From Hwangdonia seohaensis (GTDB lineage: Bacteria; Bacteroidota; Bacteroidia; Flavobacteriales; Flavobacteriaceae): a stretch of 64,000 nt of DNA. The first letter of the stretch is position 1. Every line of letters starts with the position of its first letter. The DNA is taken from assembly GCF_031932625.1 (NCBI RefSeq), contig NZ_JAVSCK010000001.1, positions 434,001 to 498,000 on the forward strand, written 5' to 3'. Under the pieces are notes generated by a model. It saw only the letters and a program-made list of their open reading frames with translations, searched no databases and was not told where the DNA came from. The translations under genes were made by a program, and so were the position numbers. Below are positions 51,213-60,550 of the stretch, piece by piece.

Positions 51213-52250
51213 TTGAAATTAAAAAGAACATATCGTTTTGCGATTAAAACATCGCTGTTTATTACATTTTTTATAACGCTCTTATTGAGTGTTTTTTTAT
51301 TTGCCTTTTACACCATTAATTGGGTGCTTATTTTGGCATTTGCTTCGGCCAGTTATGTGTTTTCGTTTATTGTGATTCAATTACGCGTTGAACGCTTTAT
51401 CTATAGGCGCGTAAAAAAAATATACGACGACTTAACGCTTTTGGAATCGGCCAGTTTAACCAGAGGCTCTATCACTACCGATATGGGCACGCTTACCAAA
51501 GAGATAGATAAATTTGCACGCGATAAAAAACTGGAAATAGAAACGCTAAAAGTTCGAGAAAAATACCGCAAAGAGTTTTTGGGCAATATTTCGCACGAGT
51601 TAAAAACGCCCTTATTTACAGTTCAGGGTTATATTTTAACGCTTTTAGATGGCGCTATTGATGATAAAAACATACGAAAAAAATATTTGGAACGCGCCAA
51701 TAAAGGTGTGGAACGACTCAGTTATATCGTGAAGGATTTAGACATGATTACCAAATTGGAAATTGGCGATTTAAGTCTGAATCTTGAAGTGTTCGATATT
51801 GTAGAATTGGTAAACAATGTGTTTGATATGTTTGAAATGCGAGCACACAAAAAAAACATCACCCTCATGTTCGATACCGATTATACAAAACCTGTATTAG
51901 TTAAAGCCGATAAGGAACGTATACAGCAAGTGTTGGCAAACCTTATTGTAAACTCCATAAAATACGGCAAAGAAAAAGGCACGACTGAGGTTAGTATAGA
52001 AAATTTAATAAAAAACAAGGCTATTGTGCGCATTACCGATAATGGCGAAGGCATCGAAAAAAAGCATGTTTCCCGTTTGTTCGAACGGTTTTTTAGAGTC
52101 GATAAAACCGGAAACCGAAAAGTTGGCGGTTCTGGCTTGGGCTTATCTATTGTAAAGCATATTATTGAAGCGCACAACGAAAAAATATATGTTGAAAGCG
52201 AATTTGGTGTTGGCAGCGAGTTTTCATTTACGCTCGAAAAGGCTAAATAA
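51213..52250 (+). CDS. PhoR-like sensor histidine kinase
   Basis: A 345-residue kinase. Two adjacent membrane helices (about 11-34 and 36-58) leave almost no periplasmic part, so it may sense the membrane or a partner protein. The dimerisation/phosphoacceptor domain has His128 in NISHELKTPL; the ATP-binding domain has NLIVNSIKYG (N box), DNGEGIEKKH (G1) and GGSGLGLSIVKHI (G2). No ATG is found near the start; TTG at 51213 is used, 12 bp after the response-regulator stop. The 3' end overlaps the convergent glycosyltransferase gene by 27 bp. Confidence 0.93.
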   Translation: MKLKRTYRFAIKTSLFITFFITLLLSVFLFAFYTINWVLILAFASASYVFSFIVIQLRVERFIYRRVKKIYDDLTLLESASLTRGSITTDMGTLTKEIDKFARDKKLEIETLKVREKYRKEFLGNISHELKTPLFTVQGYILTLLDGAIDDKNIRKKYLERANKGVERLSYIVKDLDMITKLEIGDLSLNLEVFDIVELVNNVFDMFEMRAHKKNITLMFDTDYTKPVLVKADKERIQQVLANLIVNSIKYGKEKGTTEVSIENLIKNKAIVRITDNGEGIEKKHVSRLFERFFRVDKTGNRKVGGSGLGLSIVKHIIEAHNEKIYVESEFGVGSEFSFTLEKAK

Positions 52251-53279
52251 ATCCTTAAAATCTGTGTTGTAATTTAAGGTTTTTAAGCCTTTAAAATTTT
52301 CAACACTCTTAAGCTTATCTATTTTAAAATCTTTTTGATTACAGCTTGGTACCAAGTTTAAATCGGTTAATCGTTTCGCTAAATATTCCTGTTCAAATTG
52401 CCCCGGCGTTGGTATAAAAAAAGCTTTTTTATCGAGCTTAGCCAAATCCATAATGGTGGTGTAACCCGATCTGGCAATCACCAAATCGCTTTCGTTTATG
52501 GTTTTTTCGAGCAATTCGGAAGTCATAAAATTGTAAATCGTCATATTTCCAATAACTTGAATGGTTTGCTCTTTTTCAACAACGCCTTTTACAAAAACAA
52601 TGGTTTTATCAAAGTTTTTAAATGCTTGAAGAAGCTGCTTTTCAAGTAAACTGCGTTGAGGTTCAGGGCCAGAAAGCAGTAGCAAAACAGCGTTTGTAAT
52701 GGGAACATTCCGTTTTTCAAATCGGCTCAACGGTCTCATATATTTAATTGGAAAATTAAACGCGTCTGCATGCCCTAACTTTCCGCTTAAATTAATAGCC
52801 TCTGCGGTATCGGGAACCCAACATACATCAAACTTTCGCATCAATTTCTGATGCATTTTAGTGCTCAACCAGGTTGTGTTTCCGCTTAAAACATTCAGTT
52901 GATGCGTTACAAAAACCGATGGTATTTTTTCGCAATAAGCACCCCATCGATTATCGGAAATAATCCCCGAAATTTGATGGCTATCTACAATTTGTGCAAT
53001 GGTTTTTTTTTCGGCTTTAATCGTTTTGATAAGCTTTGGCGCATCCCTTAACAGCTTCAATTTAAAATGCTGCTTTTTTTTAGCATAAGTAATATGGTAT
53101 GCTGGCAATTCTATGGGAATTAAATCTGGGAATTCCTTTTGTAAAAGCAATAACGCATTACCATCGCTCGCCAAAATAGGCTCAAAACCAGAAGCTATTA
53201 ACGCCTTAATTATGGGTATGCATCTGGCGGCATGCCCAAGACCCCAATTTAACGGTGCAACCAATATTCGTTTTTTCAT
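52224..53279 (-). CDS. MurG-like/GT28 family glycosyltransferase
   Basis: A 351-residue protein of the GT-B, MurG-like class. It starts with APLNWGLGHAARCIPIIKAL, the N-terminal glycine-rich loop with HAAR, then GIISDNRWGAYC, and toward the C-terminus VIARSGYTTIMDLAKLDKKA and FIPTPGQFEQEYLAKRL, the nucleotide-sugar-binding block. It is not MurG itself, which is larger in key positions and lies in the dcw cluster. It probably transfers a sugar to a surface lipid or glycan. It is convergent with the histidine kinase, sharing 27 bp, and 138 bp from the macroglobulin gene. Confidence 0.88.
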   Translation of the reverse strand: MKKRILVAPLNWGLGHAARCIPIIKALIASGFEPILASDGNALLLLQKEFPDLIPIELPAYHITYAKKKQHFKLKLLRDAPKLIKTIKAEKKTIAQIVDSHQISGIISDNRWGAYCEKIPSVFVTHQLNVLSGNTTWLSTKMHQKLMRKFDVCWVPDTAEAINLSGKLGHADAFNFPIKYMRPLSRFEKRNVPITNAVLLLLSGPEPQRSLLEKQLLQAFKNFDKTIVFVKGVVEKEQTIQVIGNMTIYNFMTSELLEKTINESDLVIARSGYTTIMDLAKLDKKAFFIPTPGQFEQEYLAKRLTDLNLVPSCNQKDFKIDKLKSVENFKGLKTLNYNTDFKDLFSLFERK

Positions 53280-53417
53280 TTTTTATTTTGGCTTTGCTTA
53301 AATCCTTCGACTGCAATTCCGAACCCACATATTAGCCATATTAATTTTGATCAAGTTATTTTTGGTTGTTATAACAATTACAGATTCTTGTTCTCGTCCG
53401 TAACGATTGTGAGTGTT

Positions 53418-56400
53418 TTATTTCTCAACAATTACCCATTGTCCTTTAGTCCTAATCAAATACTCATTATCGTACATGGCTTCCGCTTGAATCCCTGGTA
53501 AATAATAGGTGCCTAAATAGGCTGCATTCAGCATCACGTTAAAGGTTTTCGTACTGTGTTTTCCTTTTTCGGGCAAATCGAAATAAAAGTTTACGCGGTC
53601 ATCACGAATATCTGTAAATCGCGCTTGGCTTGTCGTGCTGCTGCCAAAAGCGGTAAATCTGGTATTCACAATTTCCCATCCCGAAGGAAAAATTTGCGTT
53701 AATGCCACATCGTTAACCTGTTCATTTTTCAAATTACTAACACGCACTGTGGCCACAAAATCCTGCCCTTGTTGCAGTTTGGAAACATCAATGTTGTTGC
53801 CTTTTAAATCTTTGTAGGCGTACGATACGCTTAAACCACGTTGTTCGGCAAGCTCGTGCCCAAGCGGTAATTTCCCTGAATTTAAAACACGCACATAAAC
53901 CACATTGTCCTTTTGATTTGTAAAAGACAGGTTATTCGAACCATCGTTTGCTTGCAATTCGCGTTGTGCAATGGCACTTTTGGTATCGATATTTTCTATT
54001 TTACCGTTAATGGTGTAATTTATATTTAAGGCTTTTCCGCCATTGGCGTTTACCATTTTTGCCATCGCCAATAAACTATAGGCTGTGGTTTGCGTGCTCA
54101 TCCAACGGTTGCTCGATAAGACCTTGGCGATGTACTCTGCTAATTCACGTTGTTTTGGATTTTTGGTAAGCACCATGGTTTCTAAGGCCATGGCCCGATT
54201 TCTGTCTCTCGAACCATAGGTATAATAATTATATTTAACGGGTTTAAACTCGATATTAGCGGATTGCGAAATATTATCGCTTGCTTCTTTTTGTCCCGCT
54301 AAAACATAGGCCGCCGCGAGTCGCCATTTGGCTTCGTTCGATATTTCGGTGAATTCGCGAAGTCTGTTCATACTTGCCAAATCCGGATTTCCTGCCAAAG
54401 CCAAGGTATATAATCGGTAAGCTTGCGCCAAATCCGAATTATAAGTTCGGTAAGTTGGTCGCCATTGGCTCGCCGCTTGTTTTTGATAAGCAATCCAGTT
54501 GCTTTTAAAGGTTAGCGGTAAAGCAAATCCTTTCTTTTCAGCCTCAATCATAAAATGACCCGCGTAACTGGTGCTCCAATCATTTACAATGTTTTCACCC
54601 ATCCAATAACTCATGCCGCCATTTGGTTTTTGAAAATGTGCCAATCGTTTAATACCATTTTCAATATTGGTTTGAATCTCTTGCTTTTTCTGATGTGTTA
54701 AATCGAAAATATCGGTTAAAAATAACTGCGGAAACACACTCGATGTGGTTTGCTCTAAACACCCATGCGGATATTGAATGAGGAATTGCAACCTGCGTGA
54801 AAAATCCATTGGCGGTAAGGTTGAAAACTCTAAAGTAGCGGAGTTTGTCCCAACAACACCAAAGGTTGAAAACGCTAGAGTTTCAGTTGCGTTCGCAGCT
54901 AAAGCTTTATCAATGGGTTTTGATGTAATCGGGTTTGGGTTTACGACATCCAATTCTACTTTATAAGTTGATTTTTCGCCATTTCCCGTGGCAATAACTT
55001 CAACGGTATTGATGCCTTTTGCTTTGCTAACGTCGAGTTGAAAATAGGCCATTTGCTCGTCTGGTTTTGCGAAGCTTAAAGTTTTTGAATTCTCACCAAC
55101 AACTGAAATGCCATCACTCAATTTCAAACTAATAGCAACGTTTTTTACTTTGGGTTCCATCGCAAAAACGGTAACAGGAAGCGTTACTTTTTCACCCGGG
55201 CTTAATTTCCGCGGAAGCGTTGCCAAAACCATTAAAGGCTTTTTAACCTCAACGGATTTATCTGTGCTTCCGTAAGCCTCGTTTTTATTATCGCCAGCAA
55301 CAACCATGGCACGCACTGCGCCAATGTAATTTGGCAGTGTTAGGGTATGCGATTTTTTCTCGCCCGCATTCAAATGAAAAGGTCCTAAATAGGTAACCAC
55401 GGGCTTAAACCGATTCGCTTTTTTGTTTTTTCCGCCAGCCGCATTGCCGTCGCCACCAATGGCAAATACTTGGTCGATACTACCTGAATACGCACCGATA
55501 ACATCATCAAAAACATCCCAGGTTTTTACACCCAAGGCTTCACGTTTGTAAAATTCGTCCCAAGCATTTGGGGTTTTAAAGCGTGTTAAATCGAGCAAAC
55601 CTTCTTCAACCATGGCAATGGTGTAAGTCATGGCTTTGTTGTTTTTTTCTGAAATATTTGCTTGAAATGTTTCTTTTGGGCGCAGCACATCGGGTATTTT
55701 TAGCTGCGGTTCCAATTTGGTGTTTGGATCTTCGACCATAATTGGAATTACACCAAATAAGCGAATGGGCAAATCGTTTGCCGAAATAGCATGCGGTTGC
55801 AAAAGTGAAATATTTACAAATACATTGGGGGCCATTTCTGGAGTTACGGGCACATTAACCGTAGTTTCGTCTTGCTGTGTTTTTACCCATTTGTAATCCA
55901 ACACTTCGGTACCATTTTCAATGCTTACCAAAGCACGACCTTCGCTACCCGATTGAAAGGTGATTTTTGCCGTTTCCCCAACATTATATGTTTCTTTATC
56001 GGCGGAAAACACAAGCATTTTTGCTGCTTCTTTATCGCCGGAACTGGAATTGGTCCACCAGTTTTTGTAGAAATACGCCGTTCTTCCTGTGGCATGACCG
56101 CTTTTGGGGTCGATAATCCGTATCAGATAGCGCCCGCGATCGTTATCGGGAATGTTGATGTTTAAGGTGCTTTTTCCGTTGGCATCTGTATTTATTTTAG
56201 AGCTTAAATACGGTTTGTGATAACTGCTGGATACATAACTTGATAGGTTATCGTAAGAGGAATTCCACCACCAACGCCATTCAATTTTATAGACTTTTAC
56301 TTCGAGGTTGTCGCGTTTTATGGGCTTGCCAAAAGCATCGACCACCACCACATCGAAGGTTTGGTTTTCATCTGTAAAAAACGAACCATAGGCGTTTCCT

Positions 56401-58988
56401 TCGGGTGAACGCAAACCGACAAACGACTTATAAGGCGCGTAGGGTTTTGTAAAGGCATCCATCGAGAAATCGCCTCCGTTTTCGAAAGCACGCACTAAAA
56501 ATTGGGCGTTTAACATGCCCGGGGCATTTTTGCCAACATTTAATTTGCTGTTTATTTTTGCTAAACCATCGGCATCAACATTGCCTTCAAAAACATTGAT
56601 TTCCTCGGTACTGAATTGACGCGTAGGGTCGTTGAAAACGTAATTTTTATAGTTTTTAAAACTGGTGTACGATGGTGTAAACTTCGCCTTAATTTCAGCT
56701 TTAAGATTTTTTCCGGGTGCACCGTGAAGCCATTTTACATCTAAAGTTCCTTTTAGTGGGGCATCATTGGTTAGAACTTCATTATCGAAATCTACCTTGA
56801 TTTTTAATCGGTTTGGTTTAACGGTTTCAACCTTTAATCCTTTGTAAAATATGGCGCCACCAACCGAAACTTTGGCGTTGTAATTGCCTGTTTTATCCTC
56901 GGTTGAAGTGGGAACAGTGAATTTGTAAAAGTTATTGAGATTATCGTTGGTTACGTTTTTATAAACCAATTTCCCGTTGGGATTTGTAATTTCCATTTTA
57001 ACCGGATGTCCTTTGGGAAGTTTGTTATCGGTATCATTTAGCATAAAGGTTAAATGCAAGCTGTCTCCCGGTCGCCAAACCCCGCGCTCACCATAAATGT
57101 AGCCTTTGAGTCCACGTTGCAAACGATTTCCGGAAACATCAAATTTGCTTAACGACAACGAATTGCCATCTTGTAGTTTTACGTAGGTGGTGTTTTGTCC
57201 TTTTGAAACGATGGCGAAATTTGCATGTTTTTCAGAGTCGATGGTAATTAAACCTTGTTCGTCGGTGTTTCTGCTGGCGATTTCCTGTTGCTGAAAATTG
57301 TATAACGTAATTTTCGCATTGGCCTCGAGGTTGGTATTTAAAATATTGGTCACCGCAAAATAATACGAGTTGTTCGAACCCCGTTTTGCAATGACTCCAA
57401 GGTTTGAAGCCAATAAATTTTGAGACACTATTTTGCGCTCATTGTAATAGGCATCGTGACATGGGTTGTTTTCCTCACGCCAATTATAGGAGTAGTTTTT
57501 GTAGCGGTACGCGAGATTGTCCCAATAGGCTTCCTCTTTTAAATCTTCTTCTTCAGGCGATATTTCGTTAAAATCAGCTTCATAGTAATCGTCTTCGTAA
57601 TAATCGTCGTATTCATCATCTTCGGTATTTGTAATGTTAGCATTTGCCTCGCAGTCGTATAACGAATAGCTTTTGTTGAAACTCAATTCCACACGATAAA
57701 TAGCGCCGGCATCGGCCTTAAAAAACTTTGATAAATCGATGCTGTACGCCTTCCATTTCCCTGTATTTTCGGCCGATGTTTGCAATTGAATGGTTTGTTT
57801 TGCAATACGGCGACCAACCTTTTTTATGTCGTATTTATTGTCGCTGTCTAAATTATTATCCTGTAGAAATTGAAGCACATTATCTTCAAAAATTTTAATT
57901 ACCCTAACATCAACAGCACTTAAATTAACGGCTTCAAAATTGAATTTTAAGGCTTCGGAATTGGGTAAAATGGTGCCGTTGCTAATCAATCGAGCTTGCG
58001 GTTTTAAATCTTCAAAAGCAATAATTTCTGAAAAGGGGTTCTTTAATTTATACTCGTCGGTATTTTTGATACCTTGGAATACATCCACTTGAATATTGCC
58101 CACCAATTTGCTGTCCGGATACACTTTTAGCACATTGCCATCAACGATGTATTTCGGGTTTTTTATCTTTTGAATGCTAACTAAACCATCAAAATTTTGT
58201 TGTTTTTTAAGCGGATCGGAAAAGTTGATGGATAGATGTTGTTCTGGCGATTGAATCACATTGACGTCTACAATCGTAAAATTATTTATTCCCGGAATCG
58301 CAATCGTGTTTTTACCTTTGTTTGATGCGTTTATAGATTTTCCGTTCCATGTTATATCAATTTTGCTGTCTTCAATTTGGCGATTAATACTATCAATTTT
58401 AAACTCGAAAAACTTAGAATTTTCATTCGCTTCATTAAAAACAAGATTTAGTTTTTTACCGTTTTGAGAGGCTTCAACCAAGGTTTTTGCATCGTTAATC
58501 GATATAACATCGGCAGTTTTTATAACGCCCTCAAGGTATTGCCAATTTTTGCTGTACGATTGCAAATGGTTGGTGACCACATTAAAATTGGGCGTAATGG
58601 TTTTAAACTGAAACGTGTAATCCTTAAAACCATCGGGCATATTTTTATAAATATCCCTAAGTTTTACCATTACGGTATATTCTGTTGCGGGCTCTAAATG
58701 TTCGTCCGGTGTAAAAAGTAAAGTGTGTTTATTGGCAACCGTTAATTTGCCTTCAACATGCGGTTTTATGATCACAATTTTATCTGTGATTTCCGCACCC
58801 ATTTCCCAACCCTCAACCTCGTTAGCTAAATTAATTTGAATGGGATTTGCAACCGAAGCAATGCCCGACGTGGTGTAACTTATGTAATCTCGAAATTTGA
58901 AAAGATTATCGGTTTCAACTACTTTCTTTTTACAGGATGCCGCTAACGCAAGAATCAATACGATAGCAAAAAGCTTTTTTAATGACAT
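53418..58988 (-). CDS. Alpha-2-macroglobulin lipoprotein with thioester motif
   Basis: An 1856-residue bacterial alpha-2-macroglobulin. It begins with a lipoprotein signal (lipobox AASC, Cys19). A chain of macroglobulin (MG) domains follows, including MG2 near RGLKGYIYGERGVWRPGDSLH; the thioester motif is C1410-L-E-Q1413 inside PHGCLEQTTSS, so the trap can form a covalent bond. A very acidic, Tyr-rich stretch (about residues 452-482, NTEDDEYDDYYEDDYYEADF) interrupts the N-terminal part. It should trap foreign proteases in the periplasm. In Gram-negatives it often partners PBP1C for envelope repair; the pbpC gene here is about 20 kb off. The right end is separated by 351 bp from the CAP gene. 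Confidence 0.95.
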   Translation of the reverse strand: MSLKKLFAIVLILALAASCKKKVVETDNLFKFRDYISYTTSGIASVANPIQINLANEVEGWEMGAEITDKIVIIKPHVEGKLTVANKHTLLFTPDEHLEPATEYTVMVKLRDIYKNMPDGFKDYTFQFKTITPNFNVVTNHLQSYSKNWQYLEGVIKTADVISINDAKTLVEASQNGKKLNLVFNEANENSKFFEFKIDSINRQIEDSKIDITWNGKSINASNKGKNTIAIPGINNFTIVDVNVIQSPEQHLSINFSDPLKKQQNFDGLVSIQKIKNPKYIVDGNVLKVYPDSKLVGNIQVDVFQGIKNTDEYKLKNPFSEIIAFEDLKPQARLISNGTILPNSEALKFNFEAVNLSAVDVRVIKIFEDNVLQFLQDNNLDSDNKYDIKKVGRRIAKQTIQLQTSAENTGKWKAYSIDLSKFFKADAGAIYRVELSFNKSYSLYDCEANANITNTEDDEYDDYYEDDYYEADFNEISPEEEDLKEEAYWDNLAYRYKNYSYNWREENNPCHDAYYNERKIVSQNLLASNLGVIAKRGSNNSYYFAVTNILNTNLEANAKITLYNFQQQEIASRNTDEQGLITIDSEKHANFAIVSKGQNTTYVKLQDGNSLSLSKFDVSGNRLQRGLKGYIYGERGVWRPGDSLHLTFMLNDTDNKLPKGHPVKMEITNPNGKLVYKNVTNDNLNNFYKFTVPTSTEDKTGNYNAKVSVGGAIFYKGLKVETVKPNRLKIKVDFDNEVLTNDAPLKGTLDVKWLHGAPGKNLKAEIKAKFTPSYTSFKNYKNYVFNDPTRQFSTEEINVFEGNVDADGLAKINSKLNVGKNAPGMLNAQFLVRAFENGGDFSMDAFTKPYAPYKSFVGLRSPEGNAYGSFFTDENQTFDVVVVDAFGKPIKRDNLEVKVYKIEWRWWWNSSYDNLSSYVSSSYHKPYLSSKINTDANGKSTLNINIPDNDRGRYLIRIIDPKSGHATGRTAYFYKNWWTNSSSGDKEAAKMLVFSADKETYNVGETAKITFQSGSEGRALVSIENGTEVLDYKWVKTQQDETTVNVPVTPEMAPNVFVNISLLQPHAISANDLPIRLFGVIPIMVEDPNTKLEPQLKIPDVLRPKETFQANISEKNNKAMTYTIAMVEEGLLDLTRFKTPNAWDEFYKREALGVKTWDVFDDVIGAYSGSIDQVFAIGGDGNAAGGKNKKANRFKPVVTYLGPFHLNAGEKKSHTLTLPNYIGAVRAMVVAGDNKNEAYGSTDKSVEVKKPLMVLATLPRKLSPGEKVTLPVTVFAMEPKVKNVAISLKLSDGISVVGENSKTLSFAKPDEQMAYFQLDVSKAKGINTVEVIATGNGEKSTYKVELDVVNPNPITSKPIDKALAANATETLAFSTFGVVGTNSATLEFSTLPPMDFSRRLQFLIQYPHGCLEQTTSSVFPQLFLTDIFDLTHQKKQEIQTNIENGIKRLAHFQKPNGGMSYWMGENIVNDWSTSYAGHFMIEAEKKGFALPLTFKSNWIAYQKQAASQWRPTYRTYNSDLAQAYRLYTLALAGNPDLASMNRLREFTEISNEAKWRLAAAYVLAGQKEASDNISQSANIEFKPVKYNYYTYGSRDRNRAMALETMVLTKNPKQRELAEYIAKVLSSNRWMSTQTTAYSLLAMAKMVNANGGKALNINYTINGKIENIDTKSAIAQRELQANDGSNNLSFTNQKDNVVYVRVLNSGKLPLGHELAEQRGLSVSYAYKDLKGNNIDVSKLQQGQDFVATVRVSNLKNEQVNDVALTQIFPSGWEIVNTRFTAFGSSTTSQARFTDIRDDRVNFYFDLPEKGKHSTKTFNVMLNAAYLGTYYLPGIQAEAMYDNEYLIRTKGQWVIVEK

Positions 58989-59339
58989 AGATTGATGGAT
59001 TTTAAATGAACAAAATAACTAAAAAAGAAAGCGTAAGCAGTTTCATTTGTAGATCCTTAATGATATTATCTGTCAAATGTAACATCGAAATAGCTTTTGT
59101 AGGATAAAGATATTTTTCACATACGATGTTTCTCGTTAATAAAGTTACGTTCAATTTTTGGTGTTTAGGCTTTTTAAAAATGTTAAATAAGTCTTAAGGT
59201 TTTTAGGTTGATGTTTCGAAAAATAAACAAAACACACGATAAACGTCACGTATTTGGAAATTATCATTCGAATTTTTACCGCTTAGCAACCTTTAAACGA
59301 ACAATTACCGTATATTGAAATACCCAAAATTGTATTTTA
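58989..59339. other. Non-coding gap between divergent macroglobulin and CAP genes
   Basis: 351 bp of AT-rich sequence with no open frame longer than a few codons, no strong dyad and no clear TAnnTTTG box. It must contain the promoters for both divergent genes, but I could not fix them. Confidence 0.5.
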
Positions 59340-59825
59340 ATGAAAACCTACTATTTAAGAAACTGGTTTGTTTTGCTGTGTTTTGCAGTATTAGCTTGCA
59401 CGGTTTCATGCTCCAAAGATGATTCCGCAGAAGCTAATGAAAGGCTTGAAGCACTTACCATTGAAGAAAATATATTCCAATTAGTTAATTCGCATAGGGC
59501 GGATATTGGTAAAGAACCACTTGCTATAAATTACCTAGCCAGGGAATTAGCCGAAGAACACACCCGCTATATGATAACGCAAAGCGATATAAGCCATGAC
59601 CATTTTGATGATAGGGCCAATAGATTGTTTGATGAGGAAAACGCTAAACGCGCAGGCGAAAATGTTGCAGCAAAACAAAGGTCTGCAAAAGATGTTATGG
59701 AAGCTTGGTTAAATAGCAGCGGGCATCGCGAAAATATTGAAGGCGATTTTACACATATTGGTATTAGTGCCGTTAAAAATGATGTTGGACAGTATTATTA
59801 CACCCAGCTTTTTTTAAAACAGTAA
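59340..59825 (+). CDS. CAP-domain (SCP-like) lipoprotein
   Basis: A 161-residue protein: lipoprotein signal (about 1-25, with Cys20 or Cys25 as the lipid site) and a CAP domain of about 35-161. EENIFQLVNSHRADIGKEPL is the first helix, LAEEHTRYMITQSDISHDHF carries one His, RAGENVAAKQRS another block, and VMEAWLNSSGHRENIEGDFTHIGIS the GHRxNI-like signature with the second His. CAP proteins bind or cleave lipids, sterols or proteins; the bacterial ones are of unknown function. Single gene, with a repeat-rich region after it. Confidence 0.9.
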   Translation: MKTYYLRNWFVLLCFAVLACTVSCSKDDSAEANERLEALTIEENIFQLVNSHRADIGKEPLAINYLARELAEEHTRYMITQSDISHDHFDDRANRLFDEENAKRAGENVAAKQRSAKDVMEAWLNSSGHRENIEGDFTHIGISAVKNDVGQYYYTQLFLKQ

Positions 59826-59869
59826 CGTTTTAAAAGTTTTACATTAATATTAATAACCTATTAAGATTG

Positions 59870-59982
59870 ACTCCCCTCCAAGGAGGGAAAAAGCCATGTG
59901 GGGGGTTTACAAATTTTCATACCGAACTTAATCCTATGCTTGACAAGTTCCCCTCCTCGTAGGGGTTAGGGGTGGGTTTTTA
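59870..59982. repeat. Left direct repeat of DUF559 cassette B
   Basis: This flank holds the palindrome CCCTCC-AA-GGAGGG near 59873-59887, then TTTACAAATTTTCATACCGA and TTGACAAGTTCCCCTCCT (59940-59957), ending in TAGGGGTTAGGGGTGGGTTT. The DUF559 gene's stop codon TAA is inside this last block (CCCTAACCCC on the minus strand). The same sequence, with few changes, recurs at 60351-60510. Confidence 0.75.
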
Positions 59983-60340
59983 ACGCCTCAATTGTTTTTT
60001 CAATTTCAGTTAGCACCCAACCAAGATTGTTTTTAACATCTAAATCACTAAACCTAATCATTGTAATTCCAAGTGACTCTAAACGCTTTTGTCTCTCAGC
60101 ATCATTTTCTTGATGACCTTCTTCAAAATGGATAGAACCGTCTACTTCAATTGCTAACATAAGATTTTTACAATAAAAATCAACTATAAAATTATCTATG
60201 GGAATTTGTCTGCTGAATCTTACCCCTGTCTTTCTTCGCTTTATTTCACGCCATAAGGTTATTTCTCCCAAAGTCATATTGTTGCGAAGGTTTTTCGCAA
60301 GTGGAACTAAATTTGGATTGTAGGGTATTATTTTTCTCAT
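59966..60340 (-). CDS. DUF559 nuclease-like protein, cassette B
   Basis: 124 residues from ATG at 60338-60340; a GTG at 60350 is in frame but lies in the flanking repeat. Same family as 30234-30593. MTLGEITLWREIKRRKTGVR is the N-terminal helix, FSRQIPIDNFIVDFYCKN carries the candidate catalytic Asp, LMLAIEVDGSIH the E-x-D, and MIRFSDLDV the last strand. The C-terminal four codons and the stop (KTHP, then TAA) are read from the flanking repeat. The whole gene is thus framed by repeats of about 110 and 160 bp. The biochemical role is unknown; the PD-(D/E)XK-like fold suggests nuclease activity. Confidence 0.85.
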   Translation of the reverse strand: MRKIIPYNPNLVPLAKNLRNNMTLGEITLWREIKRRKTGVRFSRQIPIDNFIVDFYCKNLMLAIEVDGSIHFEEGHQENDAERQKRLESLGITMIRFSDLDVKNNLGWVLTEIEKTIEALKTHP

Positions 60341-60350
60341 TTTATGACCC

Positions 60351-60510
60351 ACCCCTTAATCCCCTCCAAGGAGGGGAAAAGCTTTATGGGAAGTTTTAGA
60401 GTTTTGTTTTTTTTAGTACAGTAATTTACAAATTTTCATAACGAACTTAATAATAATAATAATATGTTTGACAAGTTCCCCTCCTAGGAGGGGCTAGGGG
60501 TGGGTTTTTG
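60351..60510. repeat. Right direct repeat of DUF559 cassette B
   Basis: This flank holds palindrome CCCCTCC-AA-GGAGGGG (60361-60376), then TTTACAAATTTTCATAACGA (60425-60444), a TAA microsatellite (60448-60462), TTGACAAGTTCCCCTCCT (60468-60485) and the perfect 16-bp palindrome CCCCTCC-TA-GGAGGGG (60478-60493), ending CTAGGGGTGGGTTTTT. It directly precedes the DUF559 start codon, so it may supply its promoter or ribosome-binding region (GGGGTGGG on the minus strand, 10-17 nt before the ATG). Confidence 0.75.
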
Positions 60511-60550
60511 TAGTTATAAAAGCCACTTGCTAAATCTATAAGGCTACAGA

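Noticed and set aside
60341..60352. GTG start of the second DUF559 gene
   Set aside because: It belongs to the flanking repeat; ATG at 60338 fits the family N-terminus.
59870..60510. CRISPR array
   Set aside because: There are only two long flanking copies around a gene and several palindromes, not short regular repeats with unique spacers.
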